A stretch of 64,000 bases of DNA from Pseudomonas nunensis (GCF_024296925.1 NZ_CP101125.1:2606501-2670500), one strand, 5' to 3'. Shown: positions 1 through 9,300, counted from the stretch's first letter. Notes: generated by a model not told the origin, from the letters alone. Numbers and translations are program-made.

Positions 1-918
1 TCCCGTGATGATGATCGCGAGTTCGCCCTGGTCGAGCGCACCTCGGACCTGAACAACACGTTGTACGACGGTTTTGTCCGTCCGTGGCTGCGCCCGTTGA
101 TTAGCGAATCCACCGCAGAGTTGATCCGCAAAGCCCATCCTTTCCATCAGCAGCAAGCGCTCTGGAGCAGTTCGAACCCGGCGTTGTGGTGGCTGGCCGG
201 CAGCGCGGCGCAGGTGCGCAAAGATCGTCGCCCCGCTGCTACCGCCAACCCGTTGCTGGCCTGGCAGGCGTTGTTTTCCAATCAGATCCAGGACGCCTTG
301 AACGGCTATCGCGATCTGCGTGATGCCACCCAGGAACTGTGTTTCTACGGCGTGTATGGCGCGCTCAACAGCTTCGCCGGCAACCCGCCGGAGCGCGATC
401 TTAAGGCGCATGCCGAGCAGCACGACAAAGTACTGCTCGAACGCCTGCAAACCGCCCTGCCCCTTGGCGGCCTGATGGAAGCCTTGGTTCGCATCCTGTT
501 CCTGCTGGACCGTGACAGCGACGCGGCGGGCAAGGCCAACCTGGAAAAACTGCTCGAGCAATTGCAGGTGCTGCTGCAAGACCACAGCGCCGAACCGCTT
601 GACCTTCGCGAAACCCTGCAAACCCAGAAAATGCTGGTGCTCACTCACCCGCAAGAAAGCCTGCGCTGCCTGCCGCTGTTGCTGCCTGAAACCGAGGAAC
701 GCCAGCAGGTATTGGCCGCCGTTGCTAATTTGCTGCCGGATTTACTGAACGAAACCGCAACCGGCCATGCCTTCTGGCGTGAGCTGCACACCTTGCTTGA
801 AGTGCCGTTGCCGGGCTTCGACCTGACTCAGCCGCCCGGTGAAGCAGCAGTGACTGCGCAGCCCATACACAAAGCGGCCAAGGTCAAGAAAGGTTCGAAA
901 AAACCTCCGGCGAAATGA
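1..918 (+). CDS. DUF3141 domain protein, C-terminal part (5' end outside window)
   Basis: The reading frame is open from base 1 and ends at TGA 916-918, so the gene begins upstream. The visible 305 residues match, as far as I recognise, the C-terminal half of DUF3141 proteins, which carry an alpha/beta-hydrolase part resembling PHA synthases upstream and a helical region here. Supporting stretches are LNGYRDLRDATQEL followed by FYGVYG. A helical, Leu-rich middle resembles TerB-like regions, and the C-terminus is lysine-rich (KVKKGSKKPPAK). The gene sits near the PHA cluster, which fits a polyester-related role, but it is separated from it by the 240-bp repeats and the divergent regulator, so co-transcription is not shown. 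Family assignment is by recognition of sequence style; the catalytic half is not in view. Confidence 0.65.
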   Translation, partial: SRDDDREFALVERTSDLNNTLYDGFVRPWLRPLISESTAELIRKAHPFHQQQALWSSSNPALWWLAGSAAQVRKDRRPAATANPLLAWQALFSNQIQDALNGYRDLRDATQELCFYGVYGALNSFAGNPPERDLKAHAEQHDKVLLERLQTALPLGGLMEALVRILFLLDRDSDAAGKANLEKLLEQLQVLLQDHSAEPLDLRETLQTQKMLVLTHPQESLRCLPLLLPETEERQQVLAAVANLLPDLLNETATGHAFWRELHTLLEVPLPGFDLTQPPGEAAVTAQPIHKAAKVKKGSKKPPAK

Positions 919-935
919 CCTGAAACGCAATCCCC

Positions 936-2135
936 GTAGCAGCTGCCGAGCAGCGCGAGGCTGCGTTCGGCGGCAAAGCCGTCGTAAAACCTGACCGCGA
1001 GGTATTCCTGATACACCGCGTCGTCTGAATTCACGACGGCTGCGCCGCCGAACGCAGCCTCGCGGGCTCGGCAGCTGCTACGTCAGATGGGTTCGGTTTC
1101 GGTTACGTCAGACCGGTTCGGCTTCTACAACCTCAAAGGATTCATCCGCCCGGCTCGGCTTCCACTGCAATCCCCGTAGCAGCTGCCGAGCAGCGCGAGG
1201 CTGCGTTCGGCGGCGAAGCCGTCGTAAAACCTGACCGCGAGGTATATCTGATACACCGCGTCGTCTGAACTCACGACGGCTGCGCCGCCGAACGCAGCCT
1301 CGCGGGCTCGGCAGCTGCTACGTCAGATGGGTTCGGTTTCGGTTACGTCAGACCGGTTCGGCTTCTACAACCTCAAAGGATTCATCCGCCCGGCTCGGCT
1401 TCCACTGCAATCCCCGTAGCAGCTGCCGAGCAGCGCGAGGCTGCGTTCGGCGGCGAAGCCGTCGTAAAACCTGACCGCGAGGTATATCTGATACACCGCG
1501 TCGTCTGAACTCACGACGGCTGCGCCGCCGAACGCAGCCTCGCGGGCTCGGCAGCTGCTACGTCAGATGGGTTCGGTTTCGGTTACGTCAGACCGGTTCG
1601 GCTTCTACAACCTCAAAGGATTCATCCGCCCGGCTCGGCTTCCACTGCAATCCCCGTAGCAGCTGCCGAGCAGCGCGAGGCTGCGTTCGGCGGCGAAGCC
1701 GTCGTAAAACCTGACCGCGAGGTATTCCTGATACACCGCGTCGTCTGAACTCACGACGGCTGCGCCGCCGAACGCAGCCTCGCGGGCTCGGCAGCTGCTA
1801 CGTCAGATGGGTTCGGCTTCGGTTACGTCAGACCGGTTCGGCTTCTACAACCTCAAAGGATTCATCCGCCCGGCTCGGCTTCCACTGCAATCCCCGTAGC
1901 AGCTGCCGAGCAGCGCGAGGCTGCGTTCGGCGGCGAAGCCGTCGTAAAACCTGACCGCGAGGTATATCTGATACACCGCGTCGTCTGAACTCACGACGGC
2001 TGCGCCGCCGAACGCAGCCTCGCGGGCTCGGCAGCTGCTACGTCAGATGGGCTCGGCTTCGGTTACGTCAGACCGGTTCGGCTTCTTCAACCTCAAAGGA
2101 TTCATCCGCCCGGTACTGCCCTGGCGTCATGCCGA
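936..2135. repeat. Five 240-bp tandem repeats carrying REP pairs and a copied gene 3' end
   Basis: The marker GTAGCAGCTGCCGAGCAGC starts at 936, 1176, 1416, 1656 and 1896, an exact 240-bp period. Each unit holds a GTAGCAGCTG-family palindrome in one orientation, about 45 bp of spacer, and the same palindrome inverted. Each then carries a copy of the last 14 codons and the stop of the AraC gene (positions 2068-2110 hold the real gene end). Units differ by only a few bases (for example tattcctg or tatatctg in the spacer), so the amplification is recent or homogenised. This accounts for the whole gap between the DUF3141 gene and the regulator; no gene is seen in it. Confidence 0.97.
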
Positions 2136-3105
2136 ACCAGCGGTTGCACGCCTTGTTGAAACTGCTGTGGTCATGAAAACCAAGGAGATAGGCAACATGC
2201 TTCATGTTGAAATGAGAATGACGCAGGTAAAAGTCCGCCAATTGCCGGCGTACCGCGTTCTGTACGTCCTTGAATTGCGTGCCGTCCTTTTCGAGGGAGC
2301 GTTGCAGCGTGCGCTTGCTGATGTTCAGCGCGGCGGCGATCGATTCCATGTCGTATTGCCCCTTGCCCTGGCTCAAACGCTCGCTGATCAAGGCGCGAAT
2401 CCTGCCGACAATCGAGAAGCCAAACAGCAGGTCCAGTTGCGCTTCGGCAAAACTGTCATGCAGCACCGCCAGTGTCTCGTTGGCCATGCTCAACGGGCGC
2501 AGCACTTCCTGGCCGTCGAACAGAATGCTGTCGTAGGCCGCATCAAACTGCAGGTTGCAGCCAAACAGGCGCCGATGTTCGGACGTGTCCGCCGGTTCCG
2601 GATAACTGAACTCCACGTTCAGCGGTTGCGGCGAGTTGCCGCCCGCCAGCCAACGGCAAAACCCCATCAACGATGCGAGTGCCGCATCGACGTATTGCCT
2701 GGGTTTGACCGAGCCGGCCTGCTGATGATCGAGGGCGGCCAATCGATAGTTCTGCTGCTCGGCCATGAAAAACAAACTGAAGCCGGTACCGATCAACGGG
2801 CTGAAACGCACCAGCCGTTCGAGGGCGCGTTTCAGGTTGAGGCTGGACATCATGGTGTAGCCGACAATTTGAAAACTGCCGGGATGGAAGTTGCCATAGG
2901 CTTTGAGGCCGATGTCCGGATCACCGCTGGCCTGGGCCGCCAGTGCCCACAATTTATAGATCGCCCTGCGCTCGCAAAACGCTCCTGGCAGGTTCGCGAG
3001 CCTGATGTCCAGTCCAGCCTCCCGGCACAGACTGGCGACATCCAGTCCTTGAGCCGAGAGCGTATTCACCAGCACGCTGGCATAGCCTGAACTCATTCTA
3101 TACAT
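2068..3105 (-). CDS. phbR: AraC-family regulator of the PHB cluster (PhbR-like)
   Basis: This 345-residue protein has an N-terminal arabinose-binding-like regulatory region (PF12625 type, about residues 20-210). A C-terminal AraC/XylS double helix-turn-helix covers about residues 235-335, with helix 1 around ESIAAALNISKRTLQRSL and the second HTH ending in the typical FNKACNRWFGMTPGQYR. It is divergent from phaBAC with a 240-bp shared upstream region. In Azotobacter vinelandii an AraC-type activator, PhbR, lies in the same place, so activation of phaBAC is inferred from family and position. The last 14 codons lie inside the final unit of the 240-bp tandem repeat; copies of this gene end (with one Glu to Val change) occur four more times downstream of the stop. 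Confidence 0.85.
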   Translation of the reverse strand: MYRMSSGYASVLVNTLSAQGLDVASLCREAGLDIRLANLPGAFCERRAIYKLWALAAQASGDPDIGLKAYGNFHPGSFQIVGYTMMSSLNLKRALERLVRFSPLIGTGFSLFFMAEQQNYRLAALDHQQAGSVKPRQYVDAALASLMGFCRWLAGGNSPQPLNVEFSYPEPADTSEHRRLFGCNLQFDAAYDSILFDGQEVLRPLSMANETLAVLHDSFAEAQLDLLFGFSIVGRIRALISERLSQGKGQYDMESIAAALNISKRTLQRSLEKDGTQFKDVQNAVRRQLADFYLRHSHFNMKHVAYLLGFHDHSSFNKACNRWFGMTPGQYRADESFEVEEAEPV

Positions 3106-3345
3106 GGCGTCCTCATTGACCTGTGGAACCGGACATCCTGTCCGGAGCCATTACCGATCTGCGTTGAATCAAAGAATATCGGGCCGCTCAATGTCGAGTG
3201 TTGATCCCAGTATAGGTATTCCTCGTTTTTAACCACGTTTGGCACCGTTGGACACCACACCGTCACCTCACAACACTTCCGCAGGCCCCGGTAATACCGA
3301 ACAATCCCCCATCTTGCAGCGCAAAAGAAAAAAGGGAAGAAGTCT
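3106..3345. promoter_or_regulatory. Divergent phbR/phaB promoter region
   Basis: These 240 bp separate two divergent start codons and must hold both promoters. A perfect 7-bp dyad CCGGACA-TCC-TGTCCGG lies at 3129-3145, close to the phbR start, and could be a regulator site. Two near-repeats around 3237-3258 (gtttggcacc, gttggacacc) could be AraC-type half sites. The purine-rich phaB ribosome binding site (aaagggaagaag) ends at 3341. No convincing -35/-10 pair could be chosen by eye. Confidence 0.45.
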
Positions 3346-4092
3346 ATGAAGTCGCTTGGTCGTATTGCGTTGGTAACCGGTGGTATGGGTGGGATTGGTA
3401 CGGCGATCAGTCAGCGTCTTTACAAGGAAGGTTTCAGAGTTGTGGTGGGGTGCAGCGCTGATTCCGCGCGCAAGAACGAATGGGCCGCGACTCAGTTGGC
3501 AGCCGGTTTTGAGTTCGAGTTTGTCTACGGCGACATCACTGACTGGGAATCAACCCGCAAGGCATTCGAAATGGTCAGGGAGACGGTTGGCCCGGTCGAT
3601 GTGCTGGTCAACAACGCCGGCATAACCCGGGATGCCTCGTTTCGCAAACTCACCCACGAAGACTGGAATGCGGTAATCGGCACCAACCTGACCGGCCTGT
3701 TCAACACCACCAAACAGGTGATTGAAGGCATGTTGAGCAAAGGCTGGGGACGCGTAATCAACATCTCCTCCATCAACGGCCAGCGCGGCCAGTTCGGCCA
3801 GACCAACTACAGCGCGGCCAAGGCCGGCATCCACGGCTTCACCATGGCGCTGGCGCGGGAAGTGTCCGCCAAGGGCGTGACCGTCAACACCGTGTCGCCG
3901 GGCTACATCCAGACCAGCATGACCGCCGCCATTCGCCCGGACATCCTCGACAGCATGATCGCGGCCACGCCGGTCGGTCGCCTCGGCCAACCCGAGGAAA
4001 TCGCCTCCATCGTCGCCTGGCTGGCATCCGATGAGTCGGCCTACAGCACCGGTGCCGACTTCTCGGTCAACGGCGGCATGAACATGCAGTAA
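3346..4092 (+). CDS. phaB: Acetoacetyl-CoA reductase PhaB
   Basis: This 248-residue short-chain dehydrogenase/reductase reduces acetoacetyl-CoA to (R)-3-hydroxybutyryl-CoA with NADPH, the second step of PHB synthesis. The cofactor motif TGGMGGIG lies at residues 11-18 and NNAG near residue 88. The catalytic Ser (INISSING), Tyr and Lys (TNYSAAKAG) are present, and the C-terminal SVNGGMNMQ is typical of PhaB/FabG proteins. The start has a clear purine-rich RBS. It leads the phaB-phaA-phaC group, 57 bp before phaA. PhaB rather than FabG is chosen on length, the C-terminus and the neighbours. Confidence 0.93.
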   Translation: MKSLGRIALVTGGMGGIGTAISQRLYKEGFRVVVGCSADSARKNEWAATQLAAGFEFEFVYGDITDWESTRKAFEMVRETVGPVDVLVNNAGITRDASFRKLTHEDWNAVIGTNLTGLFNTTKQVIEGMLSKGWGRVINISSINGQRGQFGQTNYSAAKAGIHGFTMALAREVSAKGVTVNTVSPGYIQTSMTAAIRPDILDSMIAATPVGRLGQPEEIASIVAWLASDESAYSTGADFSVNGGMNMQ

Positions 4093-4149
4093 CCCGCGCG
4101 GGGCATGGAGGCCCTGCTGCCGTTCGATACATTCCTGATGAGGTCACGC

Positions 4150-5328
4150 ATGAACGAAGTCGTAATCGTTGCCGCTACTCGTACCGCCATTGGCAGCTTC
4201 CAGGGTGCCTTGTCCGCGATTCCGGCCACCGAACTGGGCGCGGCGCTGATTCGCCGCTTGCTCGAACAGACCGGGATTAACGGCGAACAGATCGATGAAG
4301 TGATCCTCGGCCAGGTGCTCAGCGCCGGGTCGGGGCAAAACCCGGCCCGCCAGACCGCGATCAAGGCCGGCCTGCCCTTCACCACGCCCGCCATGACCTT
4401 GAACAAGGTCTGTGGTTCCGGGCTCAAGGCTGTGCAACTGGCGGTCCAGGCGATTCGCTGTGGCGACGCCGAGCTGGTGATTGCCGGTGGCCAGGAAAAC
4501 ATGAGCCTGGCGCCTTACGTCCTGCCCAAGGCCCGCACCGGTTTGCGTTTGGGTCACGCGCAATTGCAGGACAGCGTGATTCAGGACGGTTTGTGGGACG
4601 CCTTCAACGACTACCACATGGGCATCACCGCGGAGAATCTGGCGCAGAAGTACAGCCTCAGCCGTGAACAGCAAGACACCTTCGCCGCCGCCTCACAGCA
4701 GAAGGCCGCCGCGGCCATTGAAGCCGGTTACTTCAAGCGCGAAATCACCCCGATTCTGATTCCCCAGCGTAAAGGTGAGCCGCTGGCCTTCGACACCGAT
4801 GAGCAGCCGCGCCCGGACAGCAGCCTCGCGTCCCTGGGCAAGCTCAAACCGGCGTTCCAGAAAGATGGCAGCGTCACCGCCGGCAATTCATCGACCCTCA
4901 ACGATGGCGCCGCCGTGCTGTTGCTGGCCAGTGCCGCCAAGGCCCAGGCGCTGGGATTACCCGTGCTGGCGCGGATCAAGGCTTACGCCAGTGCCGGCGT
5001 GGACCCGTCGATCATGGGCATCGGCCCAGTGCCGGCCACCCTCCGGGTGCTGGAAAAGGCCGATTGGAGCCTTGATGACCTGGACCTGATCGAAGCCAAT
5101 GAAGCCTTCGCCGCGCAGTCACTGGCAGTCGGCAAGGAACTGGGCTGGGACACCAGCAAAGTCAACGTCAACGGCGGTGCGATTGCCCTCGGCCATCCGA
5201 TCGGCGCATCAGGCGCGCGGATTCTGGTGTCGCTGCTGTTTGAGCTGATTCGTCGCGATGGCCACAAAGGTTTGGCCACGTTGTGCATCGGTGGCGGTCA
5301 AGGCGTCAGCCTGGTCATCGAGCGCTAG
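4150..5328 (+). CDS. phaA: Acetyl-CoA acetyltransferase (beta-ketothiolase) PhaA
   Basis: This 392-residue biosynthetic thiolase condenses two acetyl-CoA to acetoacetyl-CoA, the first step of PHB synthesis. The acyl-accepting Cys88 lies in [11 protein letters not shown]. The [18 protein letters not shown] block holds the catalytic His, and the second catalytic Cys lies in LCIGGGQG near the end. The ATG at 4150 is chosen because it gives the usual [15 protein letters not shown] start; an in-frame ATG at 4105 would add 15 atypical residues. Length equals that of known PhaA proteins. It is followed by a hairpin terminator before phaC. Confidence 0.94.
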   Translation: MNEVVIVAATRTAIGSFQGALSAIPATELGAALIRRLLEQTGINGEQIDEVILGQVLSAGSGQNPARQTAIKAGLPFTTPAMTLNKVCGSGLKAVQLAVQAIRCGDAELVIAGGQENMSLAPYVLPKARTGLRLGHAQLQDSVIQDGLWDAFNDYHMGITAENLAQKYSLSREQQDTFAAASQQKAAAAIEAGYFKREITPILIPQRKGEPLAFDTDEQPRPDSSLASLGKLKPAFQKDGSVTAGNSSTLNDGAAVLLLASAAKAQALGLPVLARIKAYASAGVDPSIMGIGPVPATLRVLEKADWSLDDLDLIEANEAFAAQSLAVGKELGWDTSKVNVNGGAIALGHPIGASGARILVSLLFELIRRDGHKGLATLCIGGGQGVSLVIER

Positions 5329-5358
5329 TCACACCGAACTGCTTGCCTTAGCTACTGA

Positions 5359-5390
5359 CGCGGCACCTTACACGGTGTCGCGCTTTTTTC
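5359..5390 (+). terminator. Rho-independent terminator/attenuator between phaA and phaC
   Basis: A stem pairs 5359-5367 (cgcggcacc) with 5373-5382 across the loop ttaca, with one G-U pair, and is followed by cTTTTTTc. It lies 31 bp after the phaA stop and 33 bp before the phaC start, so it should reduce or separate phaC transcription unless phaC has its own promoter. Confidence 0.75.
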
Positions 5391-5422
5391 TGCCCGCTTG
5401 ATCTTTGTGGGCAAGGAGTTCC

Positions 5423-7126
5423 ATGGATAACAATGCGCACACGTTCAACACTTTCTGGTCTGGCCAGGTTCCGTTCATTGCGTCCTTTGCAGTGCAACAA
5501 TTACGCCTGTGGGTCAGCACCAATCCGTGGTTCACAGGGCAGGAATACAACGACTGGTTCGACCTGCCCCGTGGCACCCTCGACAACCTGCAGTCCGACT
5601 ATCAACTGCAATGGGGCGACCTCGGTCAGCGCCTGATGACCGGCCAGCCGTTCACGTTTGAGGATCGGCGTTTCGCCAGCGGTGCCTGGAGCCAACCGCT
5701 GTTTGGTTCGCTGGCGGCGTTTTACCTGCTCAACGCCGGTTTCATGCTGAAGCTGCTGGACAAGCTGCCGATCAAGGAAAAAAAACCGCGTCAGCGCCTG
5801 TTGTACCTGGTCGAGCAAGCCATTGCCGCCGGGGCGCCGAGCAACTTCCTCGTCAGTAACCCGGATGCTTTGCAACGGGTGGCCGACACCCAGGGCGCCA
5901 GCCTGATCACAGGGATGCTGCACCTGGCCAACGACCTGCAAGAAGGCAAGATGCGTCAGTGCGACAGCAATGCGTTCAAGGTCGGCGTGGATTTGGCCAC
6001 CACCCCCGGCGAAGTGGTGTTCGAGAACGAATTGTTTCAGTTGATCCAGTACTACCCGCAAACCGAAACCCAGTACCGGCGCCCGGTGTTCGTGGTGCCA
6101 CCGTCGATCAACAAGTACTACATCCTTGATTTGCGCCCCGACAACTCAATGATCGGTCACCTGTTGCAGCAAGGGCATCCGGTATTCCTGATGTCCTGGC
6201 GCAACTTCGACCAGGCACATGCCGGCACCACTTGGGACGACCTGATCGAAACCGGCATCATCAAAGGCTTGCAAGTCACCCGCGACATCAGCGGCGAGCA
6301 ACGGCCCAATTGCGTCGGCTTCTGCATCGGCGGCACGCTGTTAAGCACGGCGCTGGCGGTACTGGCCGCGCGCGGTGATAAAGACATCGCCAGCGTCAGC
6401 CTGCTGACCACTTTCCTCGATTACCTCGACACCGGCCCCATCGACATCTTCGTCGACGAACAACTGGTGGCTTACCGCGAGCGCACCATCGGTGGGAAGG
6501 ACGGCCCGATCGGCCTGTTCAAGGGCGAGGACATGGGCAATACCTTCTCGCTGCTGCGGCCCAATGATTTGTGGTGGAACTACAACGTCGACAAATACCT
6601 CAAGGGCCTGAAGCCGACGGCCCTGGACCTGTTGTTCTGGAACAACGACAGCACCAACCTGCCCGGCCCGATGTACTGCTGGTATTTGCGCCACACCTAC
6701 CTGCAGAACGACCTGAAATCCGGTGAGCTGGATTGCTGCGGCGTCAAACTCGACCTGCGGGCCATCGAAGCGCCGGCGTACATTCTCGCCACCCACGACG
6801 ACCATATCGTGCCGTGGAGAAGCGCCTACGCCAGCACCGAATTGCTTGGCGGTACCAAACGTTTCGTGCTCGGGGCCTCGGGGCACATCGCCGGGGTGAT
6901 CAATCCGCCGGCCAATCAGAAACGTCACTACTGGACCAACAACCGCGTGAGCAAAAAACCGGACACCTGGTTCATGAATGCCCAGCAACATTCCGGTAGC
7001 TGGTGGAACGACTGGTTCGTCTGGCTGGCCGAACACGCCGGCGAGCGCCAGCCTTCGGCGCTGCACACCGGCAATGCACAATACCCGGCGCTGGAGTCGG
7101 CACCGGGGCGCTATGTGATGCAATGA
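5423..7126 (+). CDS. phaC: Class I poly(3-hydroxyalkanoate) synthase PhaC
   Basis: This 567-residue cytoplasmic or granule-bound enzyme polymerises (R)-3-hydroxyacyl-CoA. The lipase-like box GFCIGG holds the catalytic Cys301. The catalytic Asp lies in THDDHIVPW and the His in SGHIAGVINPP, and the N-terminal PhaC domain is complete. The ATG at 5423 follows AAGGAG at 5412-5417 with ideal spacing; an upstream TTG at 5405 is in frame but has no such site. Being next to phaA and phaB supports a short-chain (class I) enzyme rather than the class II medium-chain synthases usual in Pseudomonas. The class call rests on context and length, since I could not align it. Confidence 0.93.
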   Translation: MDNNAHTFNTFWSGQVPFIASFAVQQLRLWVSTNPWFTGQEYNDWFDLPRGTLDNLQSDYQLQWGDLGQRLMTGQPFTFEDRRFASGAWSQPLFGSLAAFYLLNAGFMLKLLDKLPIKEKKPRQRLLYLVEQAIAAGAPSNFLVSNPDALQRVADTQGASLITGMLHLANDLQEGKMRQCDSNAFKVGVDLATTPGEVVFENELFQLIQYYPQTETQYRRPVFVVPPSINKYYILDLRPDNSMIGHLLQQGHPVFLMSWRNFDQAHAGTTWDDLIETGIIKGLQVTRDISGEQRPNCVGFCIGGTLLSTALAVLAARGDKDIASVSLLTTFLDYLDTGPIDIFVDEQLVAYRERTIGGKDGPIGLFKGEDMGNTFSLLRPNDLWWNYNVDKYLKGLKPTALDLLFWNNDSTNLPGPMYCWYLRHTYLQNDLKSGELDCCGVKLDLRAIEAPAYILATHDDHIVPWRSAYASTELLGGTKRFVLGASGHIAGVINPPANQKRHYWTNNRVSKKPDTWFMNAQQHSGSWWNDWFVWLAEHAGERQPSALHTGNAQYPALESAPGRYVMQ

Positions 7127-7132
7127 TCCACC

Positions 7133-7164
7133 GCCCTGCGCGATAGATGACCGTCGCGCAGGGC
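7133..7164 (+). terminator. Stem-loop after phaC (no T-tract)
   Basis: A perfect 11-bp stem pairs 7133-7143 with 7154-7164 across a 10-nt loop, starting 7 bp after the phaC stop. There is no T-run, so it may protect the mRNA 3' end or be a factor-dependent end rather than a classical terminator. Confidence 0.45.
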
Positions 7165-7258
7165 TCGCACCCAGCACAAAACACAGCACACCCACTCAAT
7201 ATCCCCGCCCGAATCTGCGCAACCATGAGCCTTCACTCACTCCCGTAAGGACCTCGTG

Positions 7259-7912
7259 ATGGCCATTGCAAAAGCAGTTCCCGGCAAAACCCTGCTCACC
7301 CCTACCGATCACACCTTGATCATGATCGATCACCAGTCGCAGATGTCCTTTGCGACCAAGTCCATCGATGCCGTGACCCTGCGCAATAACGCCGCACTGG
7401 TGGCCAAGGCTGCACGCGGCTTCAAAGTCTCGACCATTCTTACCACCGTCGCCGAGAAGAGCTTTTCCGGGCCGATCTTCGACGAGATCAAGTCAGTGTT
7501 CCCAGAACACAACGTGATCGACCGCACCAGCATGAACACCTGGGAAGACGAGCGCATCGCGGTTGAAGTCAACAAGTTCGGCAAGCAGAAAATCGTGCTC
7601 GCCGGTCTGTGGACTTCCGTGTGCATCGTCGGCCCGGCGTTGTCGGCTATCGATCAGGGTTTCGAGGTTTATTTCATCGCCGATGCTTGTGGCGATGTGT
7701 CCATCGAAGCCCATGAAATGGCGATTCAACGCATGATCCAGCTCGGCGCGCGGCCGATGACTTCGTTGCAATACCTACTGGAACTGCAACGCGACTGGGC
7801 TCGCACCGAGACCTACGAAGAAACCGTGAAAACCTCCATCGCCAATGGCGGCTCGTATGGCCTGGGGCTGATCTACGCGAAAACCATGTTCGGCGCGTCC
7901 GAAGGTCATTAA
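7259..7912 (+). CDS. Isochorismatase-family (YcaC-like) hydrolase
   Basis: This 217-residue protein has the cysteine-hydrolase fold: LIMIDHQ supplies the nucleophile-activating Asp near the N-terminus, and GLWTSVCIVGPAL holds the catalytic Cys. It is closely related, roughly 45% identical by eye, to the gene at 9935-10579; both share SFSG, RTSMN-WED, AHEM/AHDM-QRMIQ and LQRDWA-type blocks. An overlapping GTG at 7256 is an alternative start; the ATG follows the purine stretch taagga. YcaC-type hydrolases have no firmly known substrate. Its location between phaC and a porin does not settle its role. Confidence 0.85.
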   Translation: MAIAKAVPGKTLLTPTDHTLIMIDHQSQMSFATKSIDAVTLRNNAALVAKAARGFKVSTILTTVAEKSFSGPIFDEIKSVFPEHNVIDRTSMNTWEDERIAVEVNKFGKQKIVLAGLWTSVCIVGPALSAIDQGFEVYFIADACGDVSIEAHEMAIQRMIQLGARPMTSLQYLLELQRDWARTETYEETVKTSIANGGSYGLGLIYAKTMFGASEGH

Positions 7913-7920
7913 GCAACATC

Positions 7921-7951
7921 AGCGACTGCGTGATTTGCTCGCGCAGTCGCT
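7921..7951 (+). other. Hairpin between hydrolase and porin genes
   Basis: A perfect 10-bp stem pairs agcgactgcg (7921-7930) with cgcagtcgct (7942-7951). It starts 8 bp after the hydrolase stop and lacks a T-run. It could be an RNA 3'-end stabiliser or a weak terminator. Confidence 0.45.
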
Positions 7952-7972
7952 GCCCCTCGTGGTGATCGATCG

Positions 7973-9286
7973 ATGATGTTTTCCGTACAACACCGCATTG
8001 TTTATTTGTCGATACTGTTCGCCGGCACCGCCCTGGCGGATGAACCGGCGCCCACAGGTTTTCTAGAGGGCGCAACGCTTGGGGTGTTGAGTCGCAACTT
8101 CTACCTCAACAGCGACTATCGAACGCCCTCACCCTCTGGCAAAAGCTACAAAGCTGAATGGGCTCAAGGGTTTATTGGCACTTTTGAATCCGGTTTCACC
8201 GAAGGCACGATTGGCGTTGGGCTCGACGCCCATGGCTTTTTCGGGCTCAAGCTTGATGGCGGCAGAGGTCATTCAGGCACCGGACTGCTGCCGGTGGGTG
8301 ATGACGGTCGCAGTGACAGCAACTACTCCAGTGGTGGCGGCGCGATCAAGTTCAAGGCATCTCGCACTACTTTGGCCTTCGGCGAAATGACCGTGGAAAC
8401 CCCGGTGTTCGATACGTCGGACAAACGACTGCAACCGGAATACGCCACGGGTTTTCTCATGGACAGCCGGGAAATCGACGGCATGAATCTGGTGGCGGGG
8501 CACTTTACGGCGTTCAAGAACCAGGACAGTTCATCGCCCAAGGATGACTTTTATGGCTACGGTGCGAATACCGAGGCTGGCGGGATTTCCTTTCTCGGGG
8601 CCGATTTGTTCACCAACAGCCCCGTGGGCGGCGCGTTGTATGCCTCCGAATTGAGCGACACCTGGCATCAGTACTACGGCAATCTGCACCTGAAGCAATC
8701 GGATGTGTTTCTCGACGCGAATCTGTATCACACGCAGGACACCGGCCGGGCGTTGGCGGGGGCAATCGACAACACGGCCTACAGCTTGTCGGGCAAATAC
8801 AGCCTCGGCGCGCATGGATTTACCCTCGCCTATCAACAAATCGACGGTGACACGCCGTTCGATTTCGTTGGTGGCGACTCCATCTACCTGGCCAACTCGA
8901 TCAAATACGCCGACTTCAACGGCGCCCATGAACGTTCCTGGCAGGCGCGCTACGACCTCGACCTGGGTGCGTTTGGCATTCCGGGGCTGAAGTTCATGAC
9001 CCGCTACGTGACCGGACGCGATATTGACGGCACCCATGCGCCGAAAGGTGGCGCCTACAACCCGTTCGATGGGGACAGCGGCGAGTACGTACCGCAGCAA
9101 GGGGACGGCGGAAAACATTGGGAACGCGACATCGACTTGCACTACGTCGTGCAATCCGGAACCGCCAAGGGCTTGTCCCTGCAACTGTCCCACGTCTCGC
9201 ACCGAGGCAACACCGCCCAGGCGGGCGATGACATCGACCGGGTCTACGTCGTCATCCAATACCCACTGACCTTCGGGCCATTCTGA
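7973..9286 (+). CDS. OprD-family outer membrane porin
   Basis: This 437-residue outer membrane barrel has a signal peptide (hydrophobic core YLSILFAGTALA, cleavage before DEPAP). OprD landmarks include GFLEGATLGVLSRNFYLNSDYR at the start and repeated amphipathic strands with GDFxK-like turns. It has a conserved WQARYDLDL-GIPGLKFMTRYVTG segment and ends in an aromatic C-terminus (PLTFGPF). OprD proteins admit amino acids, peptides or aromatic acids; the substrate cannot be read from sequence. Two ATGs (7973, 7976) are possible starts. It lies between two paralogous hydrolases, suggesting, by inference only, uptake of a compound they process. Confidence 0.9.
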   Translation: MMFSVQHRIVYLSILFAGTALADEPAPTGFLEGATLGVLSRNFYLNSDYRTPSPSGKSYKAEWAQGFIGTFESGFTEGTIGVGLDAHGFFGLKLDGGRGHSGTGLLPVGDDGRSDSNYSSGGGAIKFKASRTTLAFGEMTVETPVFDTSDKRLQPEYATGFLMDSREIDGMNLVAGHFTAFKNQDSSSPKDDFYGYGANTEAGGISFLGADLFTNSPVGGALYASELSDTWHQYYGNLHLKQSDVFLDANLYHTQDTGRALAGAIDNTAYSLSGKYSLGAHGFTLAYQQIDGDTPFDFVGGDSIYLANSIKYADFNGAHERSWQARYDLDLGAFGIPGLKFMTRYVTGRDIDGTHAPKGGAYNPFDGDSGEYVPQQGDGGKHWERDIDLHYVVQSGTAKGLSLQLSHVSHRGNTAQAGDDIDRVYVVIQYPLTFGPF

Positions 9287-9300
9287 TTCACCCCAAATCC

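Noticed and set aside
2047..3090. Long plus-strand open frame (about 350 codons) opposite the AraC gene
   Set aside because: It lacks an RBS and known motifs and mirrors the high-GC codon pattern of the real gene, which has complete domains.
3237..3258. Possible sigma-54 promoter (ttggcaccgttgg) upstream of phaB
   Set aside because: The GG and the required GC at -12 do not fall at the fixed 10-bp spacing; the -12 element is absent.
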